Assembly: GCF_009765985.1 (NCBI RefSeq)
Contig: NZ_LMUM01000028.1
Span: forward strand, 225,467 to 289,466
Direction: 5' to 3'
Origin: Acidobacterium sp. S8
Lineage (GTDB): Bacteria > Acidobacteriota > Terriglobia > Terriglobales > Acidobacteriaceae
Length of the DNA stretch: 64,000 nt
Below the pieces are notes generated by a model. The model was given only the letters and a program-made list of their open reading frames with translations. It was not told where the DNA came from and made no database searches. Position 1 is the first letter of the stretch, and every line of letters begins with the position of its first letter. The translations under genes and the position numbers were made by a program. Of the stretch, positions 17,451 through 24,087 are shown piece after piece.

Positions 17451-18023
17451 CTATTTTACGGGTTGGCCGAACTCCTGGGCGCGCAGCCGGTAGAGTACAT
17501 GCCGTCTTAATAGATGACCGAGGGGGAAATTCGGATGATCAAAGCTGTCGTCGGGATTGAAGGTCATGCCGAGTTTTTCCATGACGCGACGGGAACGAAG
17601 GTTCTGTTCGGCGGTGAAGGAGACGATTTGGTCTAGTTTTAATGTTTCAAAGGCATGAGCTGCGATAGCTTTTGCGCCTTCGCTGGCGTATCCGTTGCCC
17701 CACGCGCGGGCAGCGAGGCGCCAGCCGATTTCGATGCAGGGGGTAAAGTGGGCGGTGAAATTGGGTACGGAAAGGCCGATGAAGCCGATAAAGGAATGGT
17801 CCGCCTGCAATTCGACGGCACAGAGGCCGAAGCCGCGTTGCTCGAATCCTGCTTCGATTCTGTCGATGGCCTGATGGCTTTCCTCAACGGTAAAGGGTCG
17901 CGGGAAATACTCCATGACCCGCGGATCGGCATTCATGGCGGCGAACGGATTGCGGTCTGAAGGCTGCCAGCGGCGGAGAACGAGTCGTGGGGTGGAGACG
18001 ATGATGCCGGGAGAAACGTCCAC
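17451..18023 (-). CDS. GNAT-family N-acetyltransferase (RimJ/RimL type)
   Basis: An acetyltransferase of about 190 residues. It opens with the RimJ-like STPRLVLRRWQPSD and carries the acetyl-CoA binding segment WRLAARAWGNGYASEGAKAI, followed by IVSFTAEQNLRSRRVMEKLG, all typical of enzymes that acetylate N-terminal amines or small molecules. The GTG at 18023 is chosen because the only in-frame ATG (18080) would overlap the divergent hemW gene by about 30 bases; neither start has a clear ribosome site. It lies 12 bases ahead of the ABC exporter gene and may be the first gene of the lpxB operon. The substrate is unknown. Confidence 0.85.
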   Translation of the reverse strand: MDVSPGIIVSTPRLVLRRWQPSDRNPFAAMNADPRVMEYFPRPFTVEESHQAIDRIEAGFEQRGFGLCAVELQADHSFIGFIGLSVPNFTAHFTPCIEIGWRLAARAWGNGYASEGAKAIAAHAFETLKLDQIVSFTAEQNLRSRRVMEKLGMTFNPDDSFDHPNFPLGHLLRRHVLYRLRAQEFGQPVK

Positions 18024-18051
18024 AATGAGAAAATAGAGGATGGAAGCGTCT

Positions 18052-19239
18052 ATGAACAGTCTCGGAAATGCCCTCGGCATATATATTTCGGTGCCATTCT
18101 GTCGCTCGAAGTGTACCTACTGTAATTTCGCTTCCGGGGTTTTTCCTTCCAGCTACATGGGGCAATATGTCGACCGGGTGATTGAGGATCTGCGTGCGGC
18201 TGCTGCGTGGGATCTGACGATGCCGAGGCTGGTGGATTCGATTTATCTTGGCGGCGGAACACCGAGTCTTCTGCCGCCGGAGCTGCTGAAGGCACTTTTC
18301 TCCTCCATTCGAGAGCAGTTTCAGGTTTCGGATGCGGCTGAGATTACAGTCGAATGCGCTCCGGGCCAGCTGGCCGACGACGCGCTGGCCGCGATGCTCG
18401 ATTGCGGCGTGAACCGGATTAGTTTCGGCGTGCAGTCTTTTATCGATCAGGAAGCCAAGGCTTCAGGACGGCTGCACACGCGGGCGATTGCTCTTGAAGA
18501 TATACGGCGGGTGCAGCAGGTGGGGGTTCAGCGAATCAATGCCGATCTGATCGCCGGGTTGCCACATCAGACGGCGGCTTCGTGGAGCGAATCGTTGGCG
18601 GTGCTGGTGAATTCTGGTGTCGATCACGCCAGCGTGTACATGCTTGAGGTGGACGACGATTCCCGGCTGGGCCGTGAAGTTTTGAATGGCGGCGCGCGGT
18701 ACTTTGCGCCGGCGATTCCATCCGATGATGCGATTGCGGATATGTATGTCGAAGCAGTGGACGTGCTTGCGCAGCATGGTCTGGAGCAATATGAGATTTC
18801 CAACTTCGCTCGCGGCGGAGCGGCATCCCTGCATAACAAAAGGTACTGGCTGCGGAAGCCTTATCTCGGCCTTGGCGTCGACGCGCATTCGATGCTGCAT
18901 AGTGCGACGGGTGAGCCGGTTCGCTTTGCTGCAACCGATGATCTCGAGAGCTATCTGGCCGCTCCGGGATGGGATGAGCGGCGTATTTTGTCGCTGCAGG
19001 AAGAACTCGAAGAGGCCTGGTTTCTTGGTTTGCGACTGTGTGATGGCGTGAGTCTGCGCGAGCTGGAATGCGAATTTGGCATGGATGTAGCTGAGGGCAG
19101 TCGTTTGATTGTTAAAGAGTTGATCGGGGACGGATTGTTGGAGATGCGTGGCGATCGGATTTTGCTTACTTCGCGTGGGAGAATGTTGTCCAACAATGTT
19201 TTTGAGCGGTTCTTAAGCCTGGGTGAGGTTGTTGTTTAG
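18052..19239 (+). CDS. hemW: Radical SAM heme chaperone HemW
   Basis: A 395-residue radical SAM protein of the HemN/HemW group. The cluster motif CRSKCTYCNF (Cys17, Cys21, Cys24) binds the 4Fe-4S centre. The next residue in HemN would be Cys, but here it is Phe, as in HemW. IYLGGGTPSLLPPELL, a SAM-binding glycine segment, follows, then VNRISFGVQSF and the DLIAGLPHQT segment. The C-terminal HemN domain includes QYEISNFARGG and the family's GLGVDAHSML. HemW proteins carry heme to targets and lack coproporphyrinogen oxidase activity. The second ATG (18052) has GGAAG at good spacing; the ATG at 18040 is an alternative. It is divergent from the GNAT gene with under 30 bases between. Confidence 0.92.
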   Translation: MNSLGNALGIYISVPFCRSKCTYCNFASGVFPSSYMGQYVDRVIEDLRAAAAWDLTMPRLVDSIYLGGGTPSLLPPELLKALFSSIREQFQVSDAAEITVECAPGQLADDALAAMLDCGVNRISFGVQSFIDQEAKASGRLHTRAIALEDIRRVQQVGVQRINADLIAGLPHQTAASWSESLAVLVNSGVDHASVYMLEVDDDSRLGREVLNGGARYFAPAIPSDDAIADMYVEAVDVLAQHGLEQYEISNFARGGAASLHNKRYWLRKPYLGLGVDAHSMLHSATGEPVRFAATDDLESYLAAPGWDERRILSLQEELEEAWFLGLRLCDGVSLRELECEFGMDVAEGSRLIVKELIGDGLLEMRGDRILLTSRGRMLSNNVFERFLSLGEVVV

Positions 19240-19247
19240 TTAGTGAT

Positions 19248-19347
19248 CCCACCCTTTCGCCTGCGGCATAAGGCAACAGAGCCGAGCACTACAGCTATTG
19301 AGAGTAGTAGTTCCCACCCTTCGCCTGCGGCTCAGGATGGGGCACCC
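19248..19347. repeat. One half and one full copy of repeat family 1
   Basis: A left arm, CCCACCCTTTCGCCTGCGG, at 19248-19266 is followed at 19313-19347 by a complete short copy (CCCACCCTTCGCCTGCGG, then CTCAGGATGGGGCACCC). This subfamily has a CGCCTGCGGC centre instead of the GCGCGAAAG inner palindrome. It lies between hemW and the threonine aldolase gene. Confidence 0.65.
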
Positions 19348-19403
19348 GCGGTTTGCGTCTGGATGTGACAAATCTGTTTATCCGGTCTGAGACAATACTT
19401 TTT

Positions 19404-20486
19404 ATGTCTACTGAAACTGAGCGGCGTGATGAAGTTTTTTCTCGGGATCCAACCGGCTTGATTGATCTGCGCAGCGATACTGTGACGCGCCCGACAAAGG
19501 CGATGCGTGCCGCGATGGCCGCGGCTGAGGTCGGCGACGATGTATACGGCGAAGACCCAACGGTAAATTTGCTCGAAGCGAGCGCGGCGAAGATATTTGG
19601 CCGCGAGGCGGCGCTTTTTGTTCCAACGGGGACGATGGGTAATCAGATTGCGATTCGTCTACACACGCAGCCAGGGCAGGAGATCATCTGCGAATCGCGC
19701 GCGCACATTGTGGACTGGGAGATGGCGATGGCCGCAGCTTTTTCAGGCTGCCAGTTTCGCACCGTGGCGGCAGAGCGCGGCATCGTGACCTGGAAGCATA
19801 TTGAATCTGTGGTGAAACGGCCCAGCATGAACAATGCTGCTACGGGCCTTATCTCTCTCGAAAACTCCCACAACATGGCTGGCGGAACGGTGACGCCGCT
19901 TCCGGTCTTCGGGGAAATCTGGAATGGAGCGCGCGAGCTTGGAATTCCACTGCATTTAGACGGCGCGCGAGTCTTCAATGCTTCGGTAGCTTTGAAAGTT
20001 CCTGTCGCGGTGCTTACCAGTGGCTTCAACACGGTGATGTTCTGCCTGTCAAAGGGACTCTGCGCGCCGGTTGGCTCTATGGTGGTGGGGAATCGCAAAT
20101 TGATTGAGCGCGCCCGCATGGTGCGCAAGGCTCTCGGCGGTGGCATGCGTCAGGCAGGCGTGCTGGCAGCTGCCGGGTTGATTGCGCTGGAAGAGATGCC
20201 GAAGCGCCTTGTCGAAGACCACGCCAACGCACGTTTTCTCGCCGAGCAGCTGGTCGCATTGCCGCAGGTCACGCTCGATCTTCAGACCGTGCAGACGAAC
20301 ATCGTGATCTTTGGCCTGAAGGATGAGAGCAAAGCAAACGAGCTGGTGGCACGATTGAAGCAGCGCGGTGTTTTATGTGGGACGGTGGGCCGGAATTCGG
20401 TGCGCTTTGTGACGCATCACGATGTGGATCGTGCTGCCTGCGAAGTGGCCGCGCGTGTGGCCGCCGAAGAGATTGCAAAGCTCTAG
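19404..20486 (+). CDS. ltaE: Low-specificity threonine aldolase
   Basis: A 360-residue PLP-dependent enzyme of fold type I that splits L-threonine or L-allo-threonine to glycine and acetaldehyde. The N-terminal [12 protein letters not shown] and [12 protein letters not shown] blocks are hallmarks. [13 protein letters not shown] binds the phosphate of [14 protein letters not shown] carries the Asp that holds the ring nitrogen, and the lysine in [11 protein letters not shown] forms the Schiff base. The ATG at 19404 starts [10 protein letters not shown]; an earlier in-frame ATG at 19353 would run through the intergenic stretch just after a repeat. It stands as a single gene. A beta-eliminating lyase of the same family is less likely. 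Confidence 0.93.
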   Translation: MSTETERRDEVFSRDPTGLIDLRSDTVTRPTKAMRAAMAAAEVGDDVYGEDPTVNLLEASAAKIFGREAALFVPTGTMGNQIAIRLHTQPGQEIICESRAHIVDWEMAMAAAFSGCQFRTVAAERGIVTWKHIESVVKRPSMNNAATGLISLENSHNMAGGTVTPLPVFGEIWNGARELGIPLHLDGARVFNASVALKVPVAVLTSGFNTVMFCLSKGLCAPVGSMVVGNRKLIERARMVRKALGGGMRQAGVLAAAGLIALEEMPKRLVEDHANARFLAEQLVALPQVTLDLQTVQTNIVIFGLKDESKANELVARLKQRGVLCGTVGRNSVRFVTHHDVDRAACEVAARVAAEEIAKL

Positions 20487-20601
20487 ATTTCGCTGGTTTG
20501 GAACTTTGTTTCGCTCGGGTTGAGTCCTTGCGCTCTGCTGCTAATTGCCGAAGCGCGTTTGAGAAACCTGTGAGTAGCATTCGAAGTATCTGCATTCTCT
20601 G

Positions 20602-20632
20602 CATTCTTCGCGCGGATGCGCTCAGAATGACC
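20602..20632. repeat. Partial family 2 repeat
   Basis: CATTCTTCGCGCGGATGCGC followed by TCAGAATGACC resembles one arm of the family 2 palindromic element (CTTCACTGCGTTCAGGATGA at 23915-23934). It lies in the convergent gap between threonine aldolase and the ADOP permease and may be a worn copy. Confidence 0.4.
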
Positions 20633-20668
20633 GTTCTTCCATAGTTTCTCGAAACTATCATTTGTGAG

Positions 20669-23128
20669 CTATTCCACGCGCAATGACTCCATTGGGTCGA
20701 GCTTCGACGCACGTGTAGCGGGCATCCAGACCGCGAAGAGCGCCACGAGGCTTAATATCACCGGAACAGTTACAAATACGATGGGGTCATACGGCTTGAC
20801 TCCGAAGAGGAAGCTGGCGATCAGTCGTGTAAGCGCAAACGCCGCGCCGATGCCGACGACGACGCCGATAATGGTGAGCTGCATTCCTTGCCACACAACT
20901 AGGTTGCGGATGCGCGAGCGGTCGGCTCCGAGGGCCATGCGGATGCCCATTTCCTGCGTACGCTGCTGCACGGAATAAGCCATGAGGCCGTAGATGCCGA
21001 TGGCGGCGAGAACAAGCGCTGAGGCTCCAAAGATGGTGAGCAGCAGCATGTTGAAGTCTTCACGCGCGGTGGAATGAACGACGACTTCATCCATGGAGCG
21101 CACGCGGGCGACGGGGAATCCGCCGCTGGCCTGCCGAAGCTGCTCGGTGACGGATGAGATGAACTGGTGCGGATCGGTATGGGTGCGCACGAGCCATACG
21201 ACGGGACCGATGCTGGCGTTGAGCGCCGTCATACCGTCAGGCACCTGCGCCTGCGGAATGATCATGAGCGGGCGTGGGTCACGGTTGAGGCCGCCGTCGC
21301 GAATGTCGCCGACAATGCCGATGATCTGGCGGGCGGGTTCTTCAAACTGAGGGCCGACGCCTTTGCCGATGATGATCTGCTGGCCCACTGGGTCTTCTTT
21401 TGGCCAGAATTTTTTCGCCATGGTCTCGTTGATGAGGACGACGCCGGGTGCTCCGGTCGCGTCGCTGTCTTTGAAATCGCGTCCGCGCAGGATGGGAATT
21501 TTGAAGACAGCGAAATATCCGGGCGAGGTATTCATCCAGCCTGCTCCGCCGGTGTAAGGATCTTTGCCGAGCGGGCGTCCTACGACGTTGAAGGGCAGGC
21601 CGAAGCCACCTTCGAGGGGCAGACAGCAAGTGGATGCCGAGGCTTCGACTCCGGGGATTGCGTTGAGGCGCTCGCGTCCTGCCTGAGCCAGCTGCGCCAC
21701 TCCGGCGGTCTTCGAGAAGCGGTCGCCCGTAAGCGACATCTGCAATGTGAGCACATTCTGCGAGCTGAAGCCGGGATTCACGCCACGCAGTGCGACAAAT
21801 GTTCGAATGAGCAATGCCGCGCCGATGAGCAGTACCAGCGCCAGTGAAACTTCGCTGATGACAAGCAATGAGCGTGTCTTGCTCTGGCGGAATCCTGTGC
21901 CAGAGCGGTTGCTGCTTTCCTTGAGCGTGGAGTTGAGATCGGGGCGCGATGCTCCGATGGCGGGGAAGAGACCGAAGAGAATTCCGGTAAGCAGTGAGAT
22001 GCAGAGGGTAAAGAGCAGGACGCGCCAATCAAGACCGACGGAGGCGCCGTCTTCGCCGATGCGGGGAATGTTGCCGGGGCTGAGGAGAAGAAGACCGCGC
22101 ACGCCGAGGTAGCCGAGGACGAGTCCGAGGACGCCGCCAGTAACGGCAAGCAGAACGCTTTCGGTTAATAACTGGCGCATGATGCGGCCACGGGTTGCGC
22201 CCATGGCTGCACGGATAGCAAATTCACGCTTGCGGCCAGTGGCGCGGACGAGCAGCAGGTTAGCGACGTTCGCGCAGGCGATGAGAAGCACAAGGCTGAC
22301 AGCTCCGAGAAGCACGAAGAGCGAAGAGCGGACGCCACTGACGATCGAGTCACGCAAGGGCTGGACGCCAAAGCCTTCCTTCGGGTCCATGACCCCGTTC
22401 GGATAACGACGCCGGAACTGGTCGGCAGCAATTTTAAGCTGAGCGTTGGCTTGAGCCAGCGTTACGCCTGGCTTGAGTCTTCCTGCGGCAAGAAAAAAGT
22501 GGCCCTGGTTGGTGCTGTTGGGATCAATCTGGAAAGGCACCCAGATGTCGGATTCGGGGTCGGTGGCGAAAGATTTTCCCAGCACGCCAACAATGGTGTA
22601 AGGCTCGTTGCCGAGCGAGATTGCGGTGCCGACGACGTTCGGATTGCCTCCGAAGCGGCGCTGCCAGAGGCCATAACTGAGCACCACCACTTTGCCGCCG
22701 TTGGGCGAGTCTTCCTGCGGCGTGAACGTGCGGCCCAGCATAACCGGCGCGCCGAAAAGGCGGAAATAAGCCTCGCTGACGTGGATGCCGTGGACCTGCT
22801 CAGGATGATCGCCGGTAAGATTGAAGCCCGGTCCGCCGAAGTCATAGGCGGTGACGTCCTGAAAGACGCTGGTCTGCTGACGCCAGGTGTTGAATTTAGT
22901 GGGCGAAGCTGCAGCGCCCTGACCTTCAGGCGATGTCAGCATGAACTGAACGATGCGGTCGGCATCTGGATAGGTGAGGGGCTTGAGCAGGACCGTGTTA
23001 ACGACGGTAAAGATGGCAGTGTTGGTGCCAATGCCAAGGGCCAGCGCTGCGACGGCTGCGACGGTGAAGCCGGGATTCTTGCTGAGCATGCGCAGCGAGT
23101 GCTTAATATCATTCCACAAAGTGCCCAC
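20669..23128 (-). CDS. ADOP-type (acidobacterial duplicated orphan permease) MacB/FtsX permease
   Basis: An 819-residue membrane protein in which the MacB permease unit is present twice. Each half has a membrane helix, a periplasmic MacB core domain and a three-helix FtsX domain. The first helix is in NPGFTVAAVAALALGIGTNT; the first FtsX domain has FVLLGAVSLVLLIACANVAN near residue 270; the second ends with the final helices and ATRASKLDPMESLRVE. Fused double permeases without a cognate ATPase are abundant in Acidobacteria, and no ATPase gene is adjacent here. In other genomes the genes are often controlled by PadR regulators, but none adjoins this one. The function is unknown; export or envelope mechanics is assumed from the fold. 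Confidence 0.9.
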   Translation of the reverse strand: MGTLWNDIKHSLRMLSKNPGFTVAAVAALALGIGTNTAIFTVVNTVLLKPLTYPDADRIVQFMLTSPEGQGAAASPTKFNTWRQQTSVFQDVTAYDFGGPGFNLTGDHPEQVHGIHVSEAYFRLFGAPVMLGRTFTPQEDSPNGGKVVVLSYGLWQRRFGGNPNVVGTAISLGNEPYTIVGVLGKSFATDPESDIWVPFQIDPNSTNQGHFFLAAGRLKPGVTLAQANAQLKIAADQFRRRYPNGVMDPKEGFGVQPLRDSIVSGVRSSLFVLLGAVSLVLLIACANVANLLLVRATGRKREFAIRAAMGATRGRIMRQLLTESVLLAVTGGVLGLVLGYLGVRGLLLLSPGNIPRIGEDGASVGLDWRVLLFTLCISLLTGILFGLFPAIGASRPDLNSTLKESSNRSGTGFRQSKTRSLLVISEVSLALVLLIGAALLIRTFVALRGVNPGFSSQNVLTLQMSLTGDRFSKTAGVAQLAQAGRERLNAIPGVEASASTCCLPLEGGFGLPFNVVGRPLGKDPYTGGAGWMNTSPGYFAVFKIPILRGRDFKDSDATGAPGVVLINETMAKKFWPKEDPVGQQIIIGKGVGPQFEEPARQIIGIVGDIRDGGLNRDPRPLMIIPQAQVPDGMTALNASIGPVVWLVRTHTDPHQFISSVTEQLRQASGGFPVARVRSMDEVVVHSTAREDFNMLLLTIFGASALVLAAIGIYGLMAYSVQQRTQEMGIRMALGADRSRIRNLVVWQGMQLTIIGVVVGIGAAFALTRLIASFLFGVKPYDPIVFVTVPVILSLVALFAVWMPATRASKLDPMESLRVE

Positions 23129-23266
23129 AGGTCTGCTTCCTTTTTGCCCGAGTTTAATTGCTTAGACGGATCAGCGCGCAGCTTTGCTTATGCCGGCTGG
23201 AAAATTGTACGTCGGTGGCTTAAGGTTGGTTCCGGTTTTCTTCGCTGGGGCGTGAGATTGCAGAAT

Positions 23267-23306
23267 CCCACCCTTTCGCACAAAACGCGAAAGGATGGGG
23301 CACCCA
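23267..23306. repeat. Palindromic intergenic repeat, family 1
   Basis: This copy reads CCCACCCTTTCGCACAAAAC followed by GCGAAAGGATGGGGCACCCA. It is close to the copies at 9497 and 12088, with a different loop. It lies between the ADOP gene and lspA, about 15 bases from the lspA stop. Confidence 0.75.
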
Positions 23307-23319
23307 TATCTGCGGCTGA

Positions 23320-23826
23320 TCAAGAAGATTGCTTTTGCGGAAGCAGGGCGTCTAGCAGGATGAGGATGCCGCCGCAGACGATGGCGGAATCAGCGACGTT
23401 GAAGTCTGGCCAGTGGTAGCTCCAGTGGCCGAAGCGAATGAAGACTTCGAGGAAATCGGTCACGACGCCGAAGCGGATGCGATCCCATACATTGCCGAGT
23501 GCGCCGCCGAGAATGAGGGCGAGGGCGATGGTTGTGACGGTGAAGCGCTTGCCGATTTTGAGAATCATGCCGAGGACGATGATTACGGCCATGATGGAGA
23601 AAGCTGTCAGTATCCAGCGCGTGCGGCCAGGTGTGGCCGATTCGGAGAAAAGGCTGAAGGCCGCTCCGGGATTGAGCACGTGCGAGATGTAGAAATAGTG
23701 CGGGATGACGGGGATGGAATCGCCGTCGGCGATGTGGCGCTCGACGAGGATTTTGGTCCAGCGGTCGAAGGCGATGATGAGCGCGGAGATGATGAGGAGC
23801 CAGCCGCGGCGGTCGTGTTGCTTCAA
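23320..23826 (-). CDS. lspA: Lipoprotein signal peptidase II
   Basis: A 168-residue inner-membrane aspartic protease that removes signal peptides from prolipoproteins after diacylglyceryl transfer. Four membrane helices are visible. The catalytic aspartates appear in the two diagnostic blocks: GNVWDRIRFGVVTDFLEV (the NxxDR...VxDF motif) and FNVADSAIVCGG (the FNxAD motif). The DRWTKILVERHI segment of helix 1 and LNPGAAFSLF also fit. It follows ileS on the same strand, the common ileS-lspA order, although 244 bases full of repeats now separate them. Several lipoproteins in the window (for example the RND adaptor and the thioredoxin-like protein) would be substrates. Confidence 0.96.
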   Translation of the reverse strand: MKQHDRRGWLLIISALIIAFDRWTKILVERHIADGDSIPVIPHYFYISHVLNPGAAFSLFSESATPGRTRWILTAFSIMAVIIVLGMILKIGKRFTVTTIALALILGGALGNVWDRIRFGVVTDFLEVFIRFGHWSYHWPDFNVADSAIVCGGILILLDALLPQKQSS

Positions 23827-23850
23827 TCTAACCTCTTATTCTTCTAATGT

Positions 23851-23936
23851 TGTCATCCTGAGGAACGTAGCGACGAAGGATCTGTTTCGCTCCGACGAGT
23901 GAGAAAAGCAGATCCTTCACTGCGTTCAGGATGACA
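23851..23936. repeat. Long palindromic repeat, family 2
   Basis: An 86-base element with ends TGTCATCCTGA and TCAGGATGACA and internal arms GAAGGATCTG and CAGATCCTTC, so the whole unit can fold into one long hairpin. It lies in the ileS-lspA gap. Half copies occur near 9554 and 20602. Confidence 0.75.
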
Positions 23937-23965
23937 GCGGGTTTCTATCCTCCAACCGTTTGCCA

Positions 23966-23999
23966 GGTGCCCCATTCTGAGCCGAAGGCGAAGGGTGGG
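23966..23999. repeat. Palindromic intergenic repeat, family 1 (inverted copy)
   Basis: GGTGCCCCATTCTGAGCCGA followed by AGGCGAAGGGTGGG is the reverse complement of the short CGCCTGCGG-type copy at 19313-19347, with changes. It lies between the family 2 element and the next family 1 copy in the ileS-lspA gap. Confidence 0.65.
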
Positions 24000-24029
24000 A
24001 AAGCGAGAATTCTGCACATCGAAATATAT

Positions 24030-24087
24030 CCCATCCTTCCCCTTCCTCTTCGTTGCACTCAGAGTCGGGGTCAGGATGGGGCACCCA
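24030..24087. repeat. Repeat family 1 copy overlapping the 3' end of ileS
   Basis: Left arm CCCATCCTTCCCC and right arm GTCAGGATGGGGCACCCA bracket a longer centre. On the minus strand the right arm is read as GTG GGT GCC CCA TCC TGA, which forms the last residues (VGAPS) and stop codon of isoleucyl-tRNA synthetase. Confidence 0.65.

Noticed and set aside
23851-24087. Stacked repeats considered as a CRISPR array
   Set aside because: The units are palindromes of two different families with unequal spacing and no spacer structure; no cas genes are present.
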